Source: Bifiguratus adelaidae
Lineage: Eukaryota; Mucoromycota; Endogonomycetes; Endogonales
Assembly: GCA_002261195.1 (NCBI GenBank)
Contig: MVBO01000002.1
Location: 460,487 to 524,486 of the forward strand
DNA length: 64,000 bases
Reading direction: 5' to 3'
The translations under genes were made by a program, and so were the position numbers. The notes beneath the pieces are model-generated. The model was not told the DNA's origin and ran no database searches. It saw only the letters and a program-made list of their open reading frames with translations. Below, piece by piece: positions 1-9,495 of the stretch (positions are counted from its first letter, which is position 1; each line of letters begins with the position of its first letter).

Positions 1-1352
1 GGCTACCTTCATCGTCTTGGGCATGCCGGGAGAAGGAGGGTTCGAGAATTTGGTTTCCACAAAAGTTTTGATGATACCGGCTTCCTTTTGATCAAATCGG
101 TAATAGATCTCGGGCACTTCCTCAAGCTTGAATCGATGGGTAACAACAGCGGTAGGATCAAATTGACCGTTCTGGATGTACTCGAGGTTCTTCTTCCAGT
201 GTCGTTGAATAGGCGCTTGACCGCATCCAATCAATCGAATACCCTTTTCCATGACGGCGCCAATGTTGAAGTGGTTGCAGTAGGCGGCGTAATCTGCAAT
301 AATGGCGATGGTGCCTACCTTCGTAGTGGCACGAATGGCCTCATTTAAGATCTCGGAGGTATCGGTCTCGAGTCCGACCGCACGTTCAAACTTGTGCATC
401 AGACCCTTACCATATCGGAACGCGGCGGCATCAATGGATCGGTGTACACCGTTGGGACATTGCTTGTGGATCTGTTCCACCACATCGCCTTCATCAAAGT
501 TGACTGGGATCACGTTCCATTTCTTAACGGCCAACTCCAGACGTTCAGGCACGTTGTCAACGAGAAAGATGCGGTTAGCCTTGAAAACGTTGCGACACCA
601 TTGAGCGCAATTGAGACCAACTGGACCGGCCCCCCAAATGGCTACATCTTCACCTTGCTGCACGTTGGCTTCCCAGCAAGCATGATAGGAAGTGGGAACG
701 ATATCGGAAAGGTAGAGGGCCCTCTCATCGGGGAGGTCATCGGGAACCTTGATGACGTTCGTGTTGGCGAAGGGAATGCGTGTGTACTCGGCTTGGCATC
801 CGGTATACCCACCGACAAAATGCGAGTATCCGAGCACACCAGCAATTCGATGGCCGTACAGTTGCTCTTGAAGTCTACGGTCATTCATCGTCAGTATCAG
901 GATCACCCATCGCTATTCGGCCCTTACCGAGAATTGTTGGTAAAATCACATGCGGTGTAGCGTCCTTGCTTACAATACTGGCATTGACCGCACGCAATAT
1001 TGAATGCGGCAACAACACGATCGCCAACCTTGACATTGGTCACCTTGGGTCCAACTTCCTCCACAACACCCATGGCCTCGTGGCCGAGAACATCACCCGC
1101 CTTGAGTTGAAGAATTTCGCCGTGATACAAGTGCAGATCAGATCCACAGACAGTAGATCCAGTGATGCGCATCACGATATCTTCCTCGTCGGTAACAGCA
1201 GGCCTTGGTACCTGCTTCATCTCCAACTTTTCTTTGCCCTGCCAGGTATTGGCCAACATTGTTCCAGCATGAGCCTCCTTGTCCTTGTTATGAAGGACCT
1301 TTTGAGGTGCTTCACCCAAATGAGCTTGGTATGCGTTTGCTGCTGCGTTCAT
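1..1352 (-). CDS. Zinc-dependent alcohol dehydrogenase (MDR family), 3' end outside window
   Basis: A medium-chain zinc dehydrogenase, probably cytosolic and oxidising an alcohol or hydroxymethyl adduct with NAD. Exon 1 is 1352-928, a 53-base intron is 927-875, and exon 2 runs from 874 off the left edge with no stop. Visible are the catalytic zinc region (CGSDLHLYHG, then GHEAMGVVEEVG), the structural zinc cysteines (CGQCQYCKQGRYTACD) and the Rossmann glycines (WGAGPVGLN). The start is the first ATG in frame (MNAAANAY); the frame is open two codons further up, but from GTG. The pattern resembles fungal proteins annotated as glutathione-independent formaldehyde dehydrogenase-like; the substrate cannot be told from sequence. 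The protein seems near its end at the window edge (about 425 residues present). Confidence 0.88.
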
Positions 1353-2402
1353 AGCCACAGTTGTGAAGCGCCCATGTTGAGCATGGCCATTATATACTTA
1401 AAGGCGTCGAGCTCATCATGACAACACATGATATCATCTTGAGAACAATGAGGATGCGAGAGTTGCCTTTTTGGTTCTTGTTCGATGGTTTGGAAGAGTT
1501 TGATTGGCGAACCCAGGGTTTAGATAGCAAACTTGATGAACATGACGCGCCATGTCCATTGGAAGCATGAGAAGACATACCCTTCACATGAACATGTTTC
1601 ACGGAACAGGTAACCGTAAGTCAGTATTACTCGATAATGATGTGCTTAGCCAGCCGTGACATGGGAATTAGCGTGACAAATCAAGCGGTGTGCATGGAAG
1701 GACGATCAAACTTCGCGCCTAGAAAGAACTTGATTATGATCATACCATCCCAACCCAACCCACGACCATGCAGCTCCTCATGCCTTAGGCTGCTACGATT
1801 ACACTGACCTATAAATTCCCTAAACCAGACATCTAATCTCCCGGAGTCCGTAACACCTGACCCAAAACACAGGGTATCTTTACCCCGCTTTTCTCACAGC
1901 GGAACGCGCTGACTTGTACATACCCCCCACACCGGATGATCGATTGTTGCTAGTATCACACGCGTCCATCGCCGTGGACCCAATCAAACGCCGTTCGATG
2001 TTGAAACACACGGGCGCACGGCACGCCTGCAGAACTCGGAATAACTCCTAAATTGGGATGGGCCCTTGGCATACTGCACTCCACAATGCTTCTATATGCA
2101 AGGCCCAACGTCTACAACGGAATACGCCGGCTACACCATTCTTGGAGCTCTCCAGACCGGAACCCTCAACCATCCTCATTTCAACCCACATTCCATCGTC
2201 GGTTGCCTCCGAAACACCCAAACAACCCCCCCAACCAACGAACACCATAAATGGTCAAAGCCTGTGCATAAAACTTTCCCAGCCCCACATTCCACGCCAA
2301 TCGTGCCTATATTTGAGAGACGTCTCCTTGCTCCCATTTATCCTTTTGAGCCCCTATTTTCTACTTTCTGATAAAACGTCTACCAACACTGCTGCTGGTC
2401 CT
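1353..2402. promoter_or_regulatory. Intergenic region between divergent genes, with a long leader before the Gpr1 gene
   Basis: About 1 kb between the leftward dehydrogenase and the rightward acetate transporter; it must hold both promoters. A TATAAAT lies at 1810-1816 on the + strand. From an ATG at 2058 the transporter's frame stays open up to its start at 2403, but this stretch is rich in Pro, His and Ser with no family similarity, so I treat it as leader. No other convincing gene was seen; the 70-codon minus frame at 1390-1602 has no recognisable content. Confidence 0.4.
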
Positions 2403-3149
2403 ATGGCTACTAACCCAACGGGTACTGATTCTTACAACAACGCAAACGCGGAGAACGCCATGTTTGCCAGAAATAACGGTGGAGAACTACCTGCTGACTA
2501 CGAAACCAAGATGGTTTCCTCTAACGCGGCTGCTGCGCCCACTGGACCCATTATCGCTAACCCTGGTCCCCTTGGTCTGATGGCTTTCGCGACCACCACG
2601 CTGTGCTTGTCGCTCTTCAACGCTGGTGCCGGTGTGCCTGCTAGTACTCCTCCTAACATGGTTATGGGTATGGCTGTCTTTTACGGAGGTCTCTCTCAGT
2701 TGTTAGCTGGTATGTGGGAGTTCAAGACCGGTAACACATTCGGTGCTACCGCCTTCACGTCTTATGGTGCCTTTTGGATGGCTTTTGCCGCGATTTACGT
2801 TCCCTGGTTCGGTATCTTGCCCGCTTATGCATCTGTTCCCGCGTCTACTTTGGAAACCGCTGTCGGTCACTTTTTGGTAGTCTGGACCATTGTCACTGGT
2901 ATTTTCACGATTGCGTCTCACCGATCTTCGATTGCGCTCTTTTCCTTGTTCTTCTGCTTGTTCATTACCTTCATTCTGCTCACGGCCTCAAAGTACAACT
3001 CGGCTAATTCTACCACTACTCAAGTCGCCGGCGGTGCTTTCGGTATCATTACCGCTGCCATTGCTTACTATAATGCCTTAGCCGGTCTCTTGACACCCGA
3101 AAACTCCTTCTTCCAATTGCCCCTTGGTCCTCTTAACCGAAGACGCTAA
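2403..3149 (+). CDS. Gpr1/Fun34/YaaH (Ato) family acetate transporter
   Basis: A six-helix plasma-membrane protein of the AceTr family, which carries acetate or ammonium in yeasts. Intronless, 248 residues. The family signature near residue 60 reads NPGPLGLMAFATTT, a small variation on the NPAPLGL motif that lines the pore; SYGAFWMAFA marks helix 3, and hydrophobic helices follow to residue 235. The ATG at 2403 (MATNPTGTDSYNN) opens the usual hydrophilic N-terminus. Codon choice is biased to C/T-ending codons (GGT, GCC, ACC, TCT), which suggests high expression. It converges with the L-lactate dehydrogenase, 383 bases apart; both would serve small carboxylates, though the link is only positional. 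Confidence 0.92.
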   Translation: MATNPTGTDSYNNANAENAMFARNNGGELPADYETKMVSSNAAAAPTGPIIANPGPLGLMAFATTTLCLSLFNAGAGVPASTPPNMVMGMAVFYGGLSQLLAGMWEFKTGNTFGATAFTSYGAFWMAFAAIYVPWFGILPAYASVPASTLETAVGHFLVVWTIVTGIFTIASHRSSIALFSLFFCLFITFILLTASKYNSANSTTTQVAGGAFGIITAAIAYYNALAGLLTPENSFFQLPLGPLNRRR

Positions 3150-3532
3150 ACGTTCTAATCAGATGATGTATCATATCTCACTAACATTCAGCTAATGTCT
3201 CCCTATAGTTGTTAGGCGTCAATAAACGTTGACCTATGGTAGTTGTCATTTCGATCAGGCCCACACGGCTTCGGCCAATTGTTCTAAATGCGTCGCGTCG
3301 TACCATGTAACGCTACAAGGGTAGACTATTCCAAATTGCGATTTCCTAATCCAATCTAATGGCGTTTTCGATTGTGTCAATTATAACAGCCCCTGACCTC
3401 GACGGTCACATGCCCGACGGGTCCATGGGGGCTTGCTATTGTGTTTGCTATCATTGTAATCTATGGGAAAACGCCAGATATATACACTTCTTTATTAACA
3501 ATGCCCCAAATACCTATTTTTGCCCCCCTTTT

Positions 3533-4491
3533 CTAATCATATTTGTCAATGATCTGCTTCATCGAATGAACACTCTTCATCAACTTCTTCTCCTTCTCAT
3601 TCAAGGGTACCTCCAAAATCTCTTCCACGCCCTTGGTTCCCAAGACAGCCGGCATCGACAAGGTCACACCCAGACGCTCCACGTAGACCGACAAGGGTCG
3701 CACATGACGTTGATTCAACAAAATCGTTTGACACAAACTGGCCACGCAAGCCCCAATGCCAAAATAGGTGGCCCCCTTCAATTTGATGATCTCGTAGGCC
3801 TTGTGAGCCACATCGTATTCGACCTTTTCATGATCCAAGTTTTTGACTTCGGGGAAATCCATAAGCGGTTTACCGCCCACACGGGCCGAAGACCAGGCCA
3901 CGAATTGGGAATCACCATGTTCACCCAAGGTATAAGCATGAATGGCTGTTTCGGAGACACCCAAGAGTTGAGACAGAAAGAGACGAAGACGACCGGAATC
4001 CAGGTAGGTACCGGAACCAAAGACTTGGTTTCGGGGAAGACCAGACAGTTTTTGAGCGATATGGGTAAGGATATCGACAGGATTAGCGACCAACAAGATA
4101 ATAGCGTGTTTGTTGAGAGGCTTCGTGGATGAAATCACACTATTGAGGATCTTGTGGTTGCGTTTAATGAGCTATGAGAAAGTGTGAATGGGTTGTGTGG
4201 TAGCCGTCGTCAGAGTCTTACTTGAGTTCGGCTCTCTCCCTGGTTCTGCTTGGCACCAGCAGTAATGACTATAATATCGCATTGCCCAGTTTCTTCAAAG
4301 GTAGCACCTCTGACAACCGTACTGCTCAAAAAGGCCGCATCGGCCAAATCCAAGACCTGTCCATTGACAATCTCGGGTGCAATATCGACAAGCAGGATTT
4401 CGGAACATACTTTACGAAGCAAGCAGGCATAGGCAATAGTGGCTCCAACGGAGCCAGCGCCGATAATTGCAACTCGGGAACGTTGAACCAT
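3533..4491 (-). CDS. L-lactate dehydrogenase, NAD-dependent
   Basis: Interconverts pyruvate and L-lactate in the cytosol. Exons 4491-4222 and 4171-3533 around a 50-base intron, giving 302 residues, slightly short of the usual 310-330. The start ([16 protein letters not shown]) leads straight into the Rossmann fold; IVITAGAKQ follows, then NPVDILTH and the catalytic histidine in GEHGDS. Lactate rather than malate specificity is suggested by the overall LDH-type sequence around residue 90. A TATATAA box lies at 4534-4540 on the same strand, about 43 bases before the ATG. Fungal L-LDH genes of this kind are best known from lactic-acid-forming Mucorales such as Rhizopus; in other fungi they are uncommon. 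Confidence 0.9.
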
Positions 4492-4533
4492 GATGTCAAT
4501 TGGAATTGGGGGAATGCTCCGAGACTTATGCTG

Positions 4534-4540
4534 TTATATA
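4534..4540 (-). promoter_or_regulatory. TATA box of the lactate dehydrogenase gene
   Basis: TATATAA on the minus strand, 43 bases before the ATG at 4491. Position and sequence fit a core promoter; no transcript start was observed. Confidence 0.5.
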
Positions 4541-4674
4541 GGAATGGCTACCCATGAATAATTATGCTAAGCGACATCCGAAACCAGCATCCGAAATTTA
4601 TCTCACCCGCCAAACCGGCAAACGAGCTGGGAAAGCAAATTCATTGGTTAAAAAAACGCTACATGCCGATGCTT

Positions 4675-5663
4675 TTAATCTCTGGTATCTGATAGAATGC
4701 GCAAAATGCTCAAGAAGAGGTTAAGAACATCCAAGTAAAGGCTAACGGCTGCGATGATGTAGTCTTCGGGGCTGTATCGATTAAAGATCAGATAGGTGTC
4801 GAAAATAATATAGCCAGAGAAGATGACGACTGCCACCACTGCAATGGCCAAATCAATGTCCCGATTAAAGGGCAAGAACACTTCAACTAGGTTAACGAGC
4901 ACCAAGATCCAGATGGAAGCGTATAGGCTGTGGATAGGCAATAATGAGCGAGGTGTGCAACATCAATGGCTCAATAATACTCACATTGGGCCCATGCCGC
5001 TGAAATCCCACTTGCTCTGAACGGTAAATAGCGTCAATCCCACAAATACCCCCAAAGTGATGAGCAAGGCTTGTAGGACAACCTTTTGCTCGTAAAAGGA
5101 CACTGAGTTGTCAAAGTGCGTCAGCAAATGAAATTGATGCGCTGACTTGCGATGCTCCTTACCCACTGTTCCTACACCAATACTTTCCAATACCGTGAAC
5201 AGCGCTAAGAGGTAGTAATTGATGGGTGTCTGGCGTGCCTTGGCCATGAGCGCAAAGAGGGTGATGAAGGTGCCAATCATGGAGACGATCACCACCCACA
5301 TGCTGTTATATGGTAAGTCAGGCGGCTCCATAACACCAAGCGGAGAACGAGGACCCACTTACTTGTGCTGCACAAAGGAACGTGCATTGTCGTTATACAT
5401 GAAGAGTGCCGACATGGCGACTGTGCCCAGTAGCTGAACGCTCAAGATAGAGTATACCTTGCGAACAAAGGCTGCCGTCAAGTCAGCTCTTGTTTCCTTG
5501 CCACCATGTGGAACTCACCCATTCGAATTTCCGTTGGGGCCTGAGCGACAGGAACACCCTTGCCGGGTTCCTCATTTCCAAGCAGTCCTCGCTGTCCCAT
5601 CAACGGAGCCGACTCGGCGTCATAGCCAGGTGGAGGTGCGGTATAATTGGACGTTGAAGCCAT
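4675..5663 (-). CDS. TMBIM / Bax inhibitor-1 family membrane protein, intact copy
   Basis: A seven-helix membrane protein of the Bax inhibitor/lifeguard family, usually in endoplasmic reticulum or Golgi and tied to calcium leak and stress survival. Five exons: 5663-5519, 5471-5363, 5302-5163, 5102-4985, 4927-4675; 254 residues, in frame throughout. A proline- and glycine-rich head (MASTSNYTAPPPGYDAES) precedes helices from residue 55. Family-typical stretches include YYLLALFTVLES and, near the C-terminus, GYIIFDTYLIF followed by YIIAAVSLYLDVLNLF. The ATG at 5663 is the first in frame. It is the only complete member of a local array: related copies follow upstream at 5924-6702, 6957-7047 and 7380-7760. 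Confidence 0.9.
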
Positions 5664-5923
5664 GGCGTGCAAGATCTAGAAGAGGCGTGCAATATTGCAC
5701 AGTCCGGGGAATGTGTGACTCAATTTTTCAATGGTCCTTGGCTGCACAGCTTGGTCATTGTGTGTTGTGTGTAGAATGGAAAATGAGCATTAGACTGGTA
5801 TGAAAAGACTTGTCTCCATCGTTGCTCGATCGAGTTAGAGTGGATTAACATAGAGACTCATGTACAGGGCAATGACGATAAAACACACAGATGTCGAAAT
5901 ATTGTGGACATGGAGTCGACGGC

Positions 5924-6702
5924 TTATGACTCTCCCGCAGTAGCACTACCTGAAATTACGAAAGCATAAACCTTCCAAGCTTGAAGGGCAGCACACAAGC
6001 TATATGATCATTGCATGGTCAATAAGGCTCATGGGCTCGTCAGTGGTCACTGGGATACCTACAGGAAAGCTAACCAACTCAAATTGTCGCGAAGGATATA
6101 CGTCAATTCTGCAAAAATCAGACACATTCCAAAGAGAAATGCCTTGAGCAAAAGCATCGGGACATAGGTGGATGCTGTTGGCATATCAGTCAAAATGCGG
6201 TTGACAATGAATTGGTGTAGCCTACTTATTGCGCCCAATGCATAGCTTTGGGACACGGTCAATGTACTCCATATCAGACAACTGACGCGCGTTTCTTTTG
6301 CGTTGGCCATACGCAGACACAGTGGAATAGCAATGATAATGCCTCCCATCATCCACAAAATGCTATCATATCATGAGCGCCCCCGTCGAACTCGCTAACT
6401 CGCTCATCCTATTGAAAACCTACTTGTCCTTTGTAAACTGTTTGGCCTCATCATTGTCCATGATGATATCCGACATAAGCATCTGTCCCATCAGCTGCAA
6501 AACGGCAGAGTCGCATATTTTCTGGAGCAATGCTATTCATTGTAAGCCCAAGAAGCTTCTCTATTCTCTCTGTCTCACCTTTTCTTTTAGGATCTTCCAC
6601 GGTAGAAGTCGCGCCGTCGAAAATCTCATCCTGTACACCTTTCTCGTCGTCGTGTGCTATCAACGGAGCTTTCTCTTCATCGTAGGGAGGTGAGGAAGTC
6701 AT
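5924..6702 (-). CDS. TMBIM paralogue with eroded C-terminus
   Basis: A second copy of the Bax-inhibitor gene. Exons 6702-6579, 6532-6424, 6362-6226 and 6174-6063 have the same number, order and intron phases as the intact gene, and the peptides align (YDEEKAPLI to YDAESAPLM; MANAKETR to MAKARQTP; STYVPMLLLKAFLF to the helix-5 exon). Exon 4 ends either at TAG (6059-6061) or, if the conserved donor there is used, splices on to a further 25 codons or so that stop at 5926-5924. In both readings the last helices are missing. A weak remnant of the final exon (CFIVIALYMSLYVNPL, about 5895-5840) persists in another frame. It could encode a short membrane protein or be an early pseudogene. Confidence 0.55.
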
Positions 6703-6771
6703 GAACAAGTGTCAAGAGCTTGAGGCTGAGCCCACTTTAATATTGCCTCGTGTCTAGTGGTCACTTCCCTT

Positions 6772-6880
6772 ACCGGGAAGGAGTTGATCGGCCGGGCCGG
6801 ACGAACGGGACTATTCACGTCGCACAAAAAGGCGTTGTGCCGTTAAAACATGTTGGACGTCTTGATATCTGTGGCACAGG
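6772..6880. repeat. Diverged direct repeat, copy A (upstream of TMBIM paralogue)
   Basis: About 110 bases matching 7797-7911 with many substitutions and small gaps; shared blocks include GACTATTCACGTCGCACAA against GATTATTCGAGTCGTACAA, and TTGATATCTGTGGCAC against TTGTTATCTGTGGCGC read approximately. It sits just upstream of the eroded paralogue, so it probably marks the duplicated promoter of the array. Confidence 0.6.
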
Positions 6881-6956
6881 AAGACTCTACATCGAATCTC
6901 TGCGATCTTTCAATTCAGGTCCATGGAGATGCGTGAAGTGTAAAGTAGGCGTTAGC

Positions 6957-7047
6957 GAGGTATTAGGTCCCTTATTTCCCCCATATACCGACTAAACTCG
7001 GTGTCATAGCACGGCTGAGGTGCGGTAAACTTGGATGTTGCAGCCAT
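6957..7047 (-). pseudogene. TMBIM N-terminal fragment
   Basis: From an ATG at 7047 the minus strand reads MAATSKFTAPQPCYDTE, clearly the same head as the intact gene's MASTSNYTAPPPGYDAES. Similarity continues upstream of the ATG into the leader, where blocks like GTGCAAT recur. Downstream it is lost after about 30 codons, and no second exon follows before the repeat at 6880. Confidence 0.7.
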
Positions 7048-7379
7048 GCGTACAAAACCAGAAGTGGAGGGTGCAATGTTCCACGGTCAGAGGTGCCTCA
7101 ATTCCAGGGAACGCAGCGCGATGACTTGCGACGATACTCAGTGCTAATGGGACACTCAAGTAGTACTTGGCAACTAGACAAGAAGCAGCAGCATAGTATA
7201 GTGACTCTCGTTAACATCGGGGTGCGACAAGGTGATAATAGAACAATATTTGACATCTAAGGCAAAGAAACGAGTAGAGCAACATACGGAAACCCAATAC
7301 TTTTAACGTTGGGTCAATTCTAGGACTATCCGACGACAGTGTCTCCAATCACCAATTCCTAGATCCTCCAAACCTGAAA

Positions 7380-7760
7380 GATCGCGAACAAGCTAAGCAA
7401 GGGCAATAACTCTCTTCGTTGTGTAGACGGCAATCCAAACACTTACAGAGAATTGAAGCAATCCAATTTGCATTAAAATGTATACTCCAGTCCTGCAGGA
7501 AGTAGAAGCAGACAAAAATAGAGCCTTGTGCACCAGCGAAGGGACATAAGTAGATGCTATTAGCCTGACAGTCAATGTGCAGCCAACAATGGATTCCCTG
7601 GGCTACCAATGGCGCCTAGGTTAGCAGCGTTTACACAAAGAGTTTGATAGGTGTCTGCTTTGCGTTGGCCAGGCGTACACTCAATACAATAGCCACTCCT
7701 CCTAGGAGCCACAAATGATGCAGCACGACATACGTTGTCCAGAAATGATATATCCTTGCA
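7380..7760 (-). pseudogene. TMBIM central fragment, third copy
   Basis: The minus strand carries WLLGGVAIVLSVRLANAKQ, which aligns with helix 3 of the paralogue, and later STYVPSLVHKALF, which aligns with its STYVPMLLLKAFLF. Between them lie in-frame TAA and TAG codons, and no start exon is joined. The order is scrambled relative to the N-terminal fragment at 7047, as expected from unequal exchange. Confidence 0.7.
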
Positions 7761-7796
7761 AACCCTGCCTTCTAATCGATACTTTCACGCACCCTT

Positions 7797-7911
7797 TCCT
7801 GAAAGGATCAGATCCGCCCCGCCGGAGGAAGAAGGCAGATTATTCGAGTCGTACAATCAGGCATTGGGTCATTCATTGCCCGCTGGACATCTGTTATCTG
7901 TGGCGCAAATG
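7797..7911. repeat. Diverged direct repeat, copy B
   Basis: Partner of 6772-6880, about 1.03 kb away in the same orientation. The spacing gives the likely length of the unit that was duplicated when the TMBIM array formed. Confidence 0.6.
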
Positions 7912-8216
7912 TTCTGCGCATCCAGTTGGTAGGCATTAAAGAAGGTGCAGTTATTCATCAATGCTTTCACATAATTCAATAAGCTCAATGCGCTGCAATG
8001 TATGTATGTAATGAGTTCGCTTGTCGTGAAATGCATGTCTGCACGGCTTTATCCGTGTACTCATAAAATACTATCTATCTACATTATACCGATTCCAACA
8101 TACTCCATCCACTCTCAAGTTCAACAATCCTATACCTACTTATACCCTTCTTCGTAATCATCCTTTGATGCTGCCGTCATCTCATCTCATCTTCTTCCAT
8201 ATCCCTCACATAGTCA

Positions 8217-9278
8217 ATGACTCGCTCGTCTCGTCACTATTATACACTCTTCCCTTCAGCTTTTTCAAGCACACCACACAGCCAAAAAGGCGAGAAGGAA
8301 ATGAACAGTCCCAAAATCATGTTTTCCTTCTTGAAGCGATCAGCAGCGCAGGTCAAGAATGACTCTCTTAAAGGTACGATTGTCTGGTTATCGACTGTCG
8401 CTGACTGTTCACAGCACTCCGCATGGAGGTGCAACCATGGAAGCGAGAGTTGCCCATGTTGTCTCTGAATTCGCCAAAAGACTTGGAGCGATGGGCTATC
8501 GGATGTGACATGGATATTGGAGGTAGGTGTGCGGCGAGGAGGAAGAGTCCCAAATCGGCATGGCGACTGACAGTTGCGCAGGTTTCTCGGAAGCCAACCT
8601 TGAAATGACGGAAAATGGTACAGCGCGATTCTGGGGCAACATTTCGACCAAGCTACCGGATAACCCCGAAATCAAGCAGAGTGGATACGCAGCCATTCGG
8701 TCAAAGGTAAGTCGCACATTTTATCCGCTGCGCCCGAGATCTAACGGAACGGGTTCCTCACAGCCCGGAGCACCGAGTTTCTTTGGTATTCCCTGTTGGG
8801 ATACGACTTTATTCCGGTATTTGGCTCTGAGGGTACGAGGTGACGATCGCAAATACTTTGTAAACATCCAAACGGATGGCATCATACAGACGGATCTATA
8901 TCAGCATCGTCTCTTTTTGCGCAAGCCGGGTGAATGGGAGACTGTCATGGTAAGTGATTACACGTTTCTAGGTAAATAGCATTTGGTTGAGCAAAGAAGC
9001 TCATCGTCTAATGACAGATCCCCTTTCGCGATTTCATTCTCACAAACAACGGACAAATACAACCCGATCAGATTGAAATGTTTCGCGAAAAGGTCAAGAC
9101 AATCGGCATTTCCTTGATCGATCGACAAGAAGGCCCTTTTAACATCGAACTCGACTGGATTAAGGCATTGAATACCGATACGTCAGAGGGCGATATGGAT
9201 CGAGCACCACCAACGAGACGCGACGATGTGGATGAGTTTGGAGAAAAGATTCCAGACTTTACAAAGAGTACTCATTAA
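8217..9278 (+). CDS. Complex I intermediate-associated protein 30 (CIA30/NDUFAF1-like)
   Basis: A mitochondrial assembly factor for NADH:ubiquinone oxidoreductase. Exons 8217-8373, 8415-8522, 8582-8706, 8764-8949 and 9018-9278; 278 residues. The N-terminus (MTRSSRHYYTLFPSAFSS) is basic, rich in Ser and Tyr and free of acids, as in a mitochondrial presequence; a second start at MNSPKIMFSFLKR is possible. The CIA30 jelly-roll domain fills the rest: LPMLSLNSPKDLERW, GYAAIRSK, YLALRVRGDDRKYFVNI, IPFRDFILTNNGQI and the closing GPFNIELDWIKA. The tail is acidic. Presence of this factor implies a complete complex I in this fungus. Confidence 0.9.
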
Positions 9279-9495
9279 GAACGCTCAAGTCTATGGTGAT
9301 CGATCGGCCGTGATCAAAACACGACAAGCTCACAGCCATGAGATGTTGTGTTGTATACATGTATATAGGTTGACATTAAATGGACCAGTAAACGAGTCTA
9401 CCATCCTCTTACTATTGAAAACAAACTGCTTCTATGACGGAGAAGTCACGATTCATTTACCCAAAGATTACAATTCCTACCTTTCTAAAGACCTT

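Noticed and set aside
1390-1602. 70-codon minus-strand frame
   Set aside because: Ser/His-rich with no family resemblance, inside an obvious promoter region.
7625-7645. 19-base GT-AG segment bridging the stops in the third TMBIM fragment
   Set aside because: It does not restore the correct frame, and the copy lacks its other exons, so it is simply a decayed fragment.
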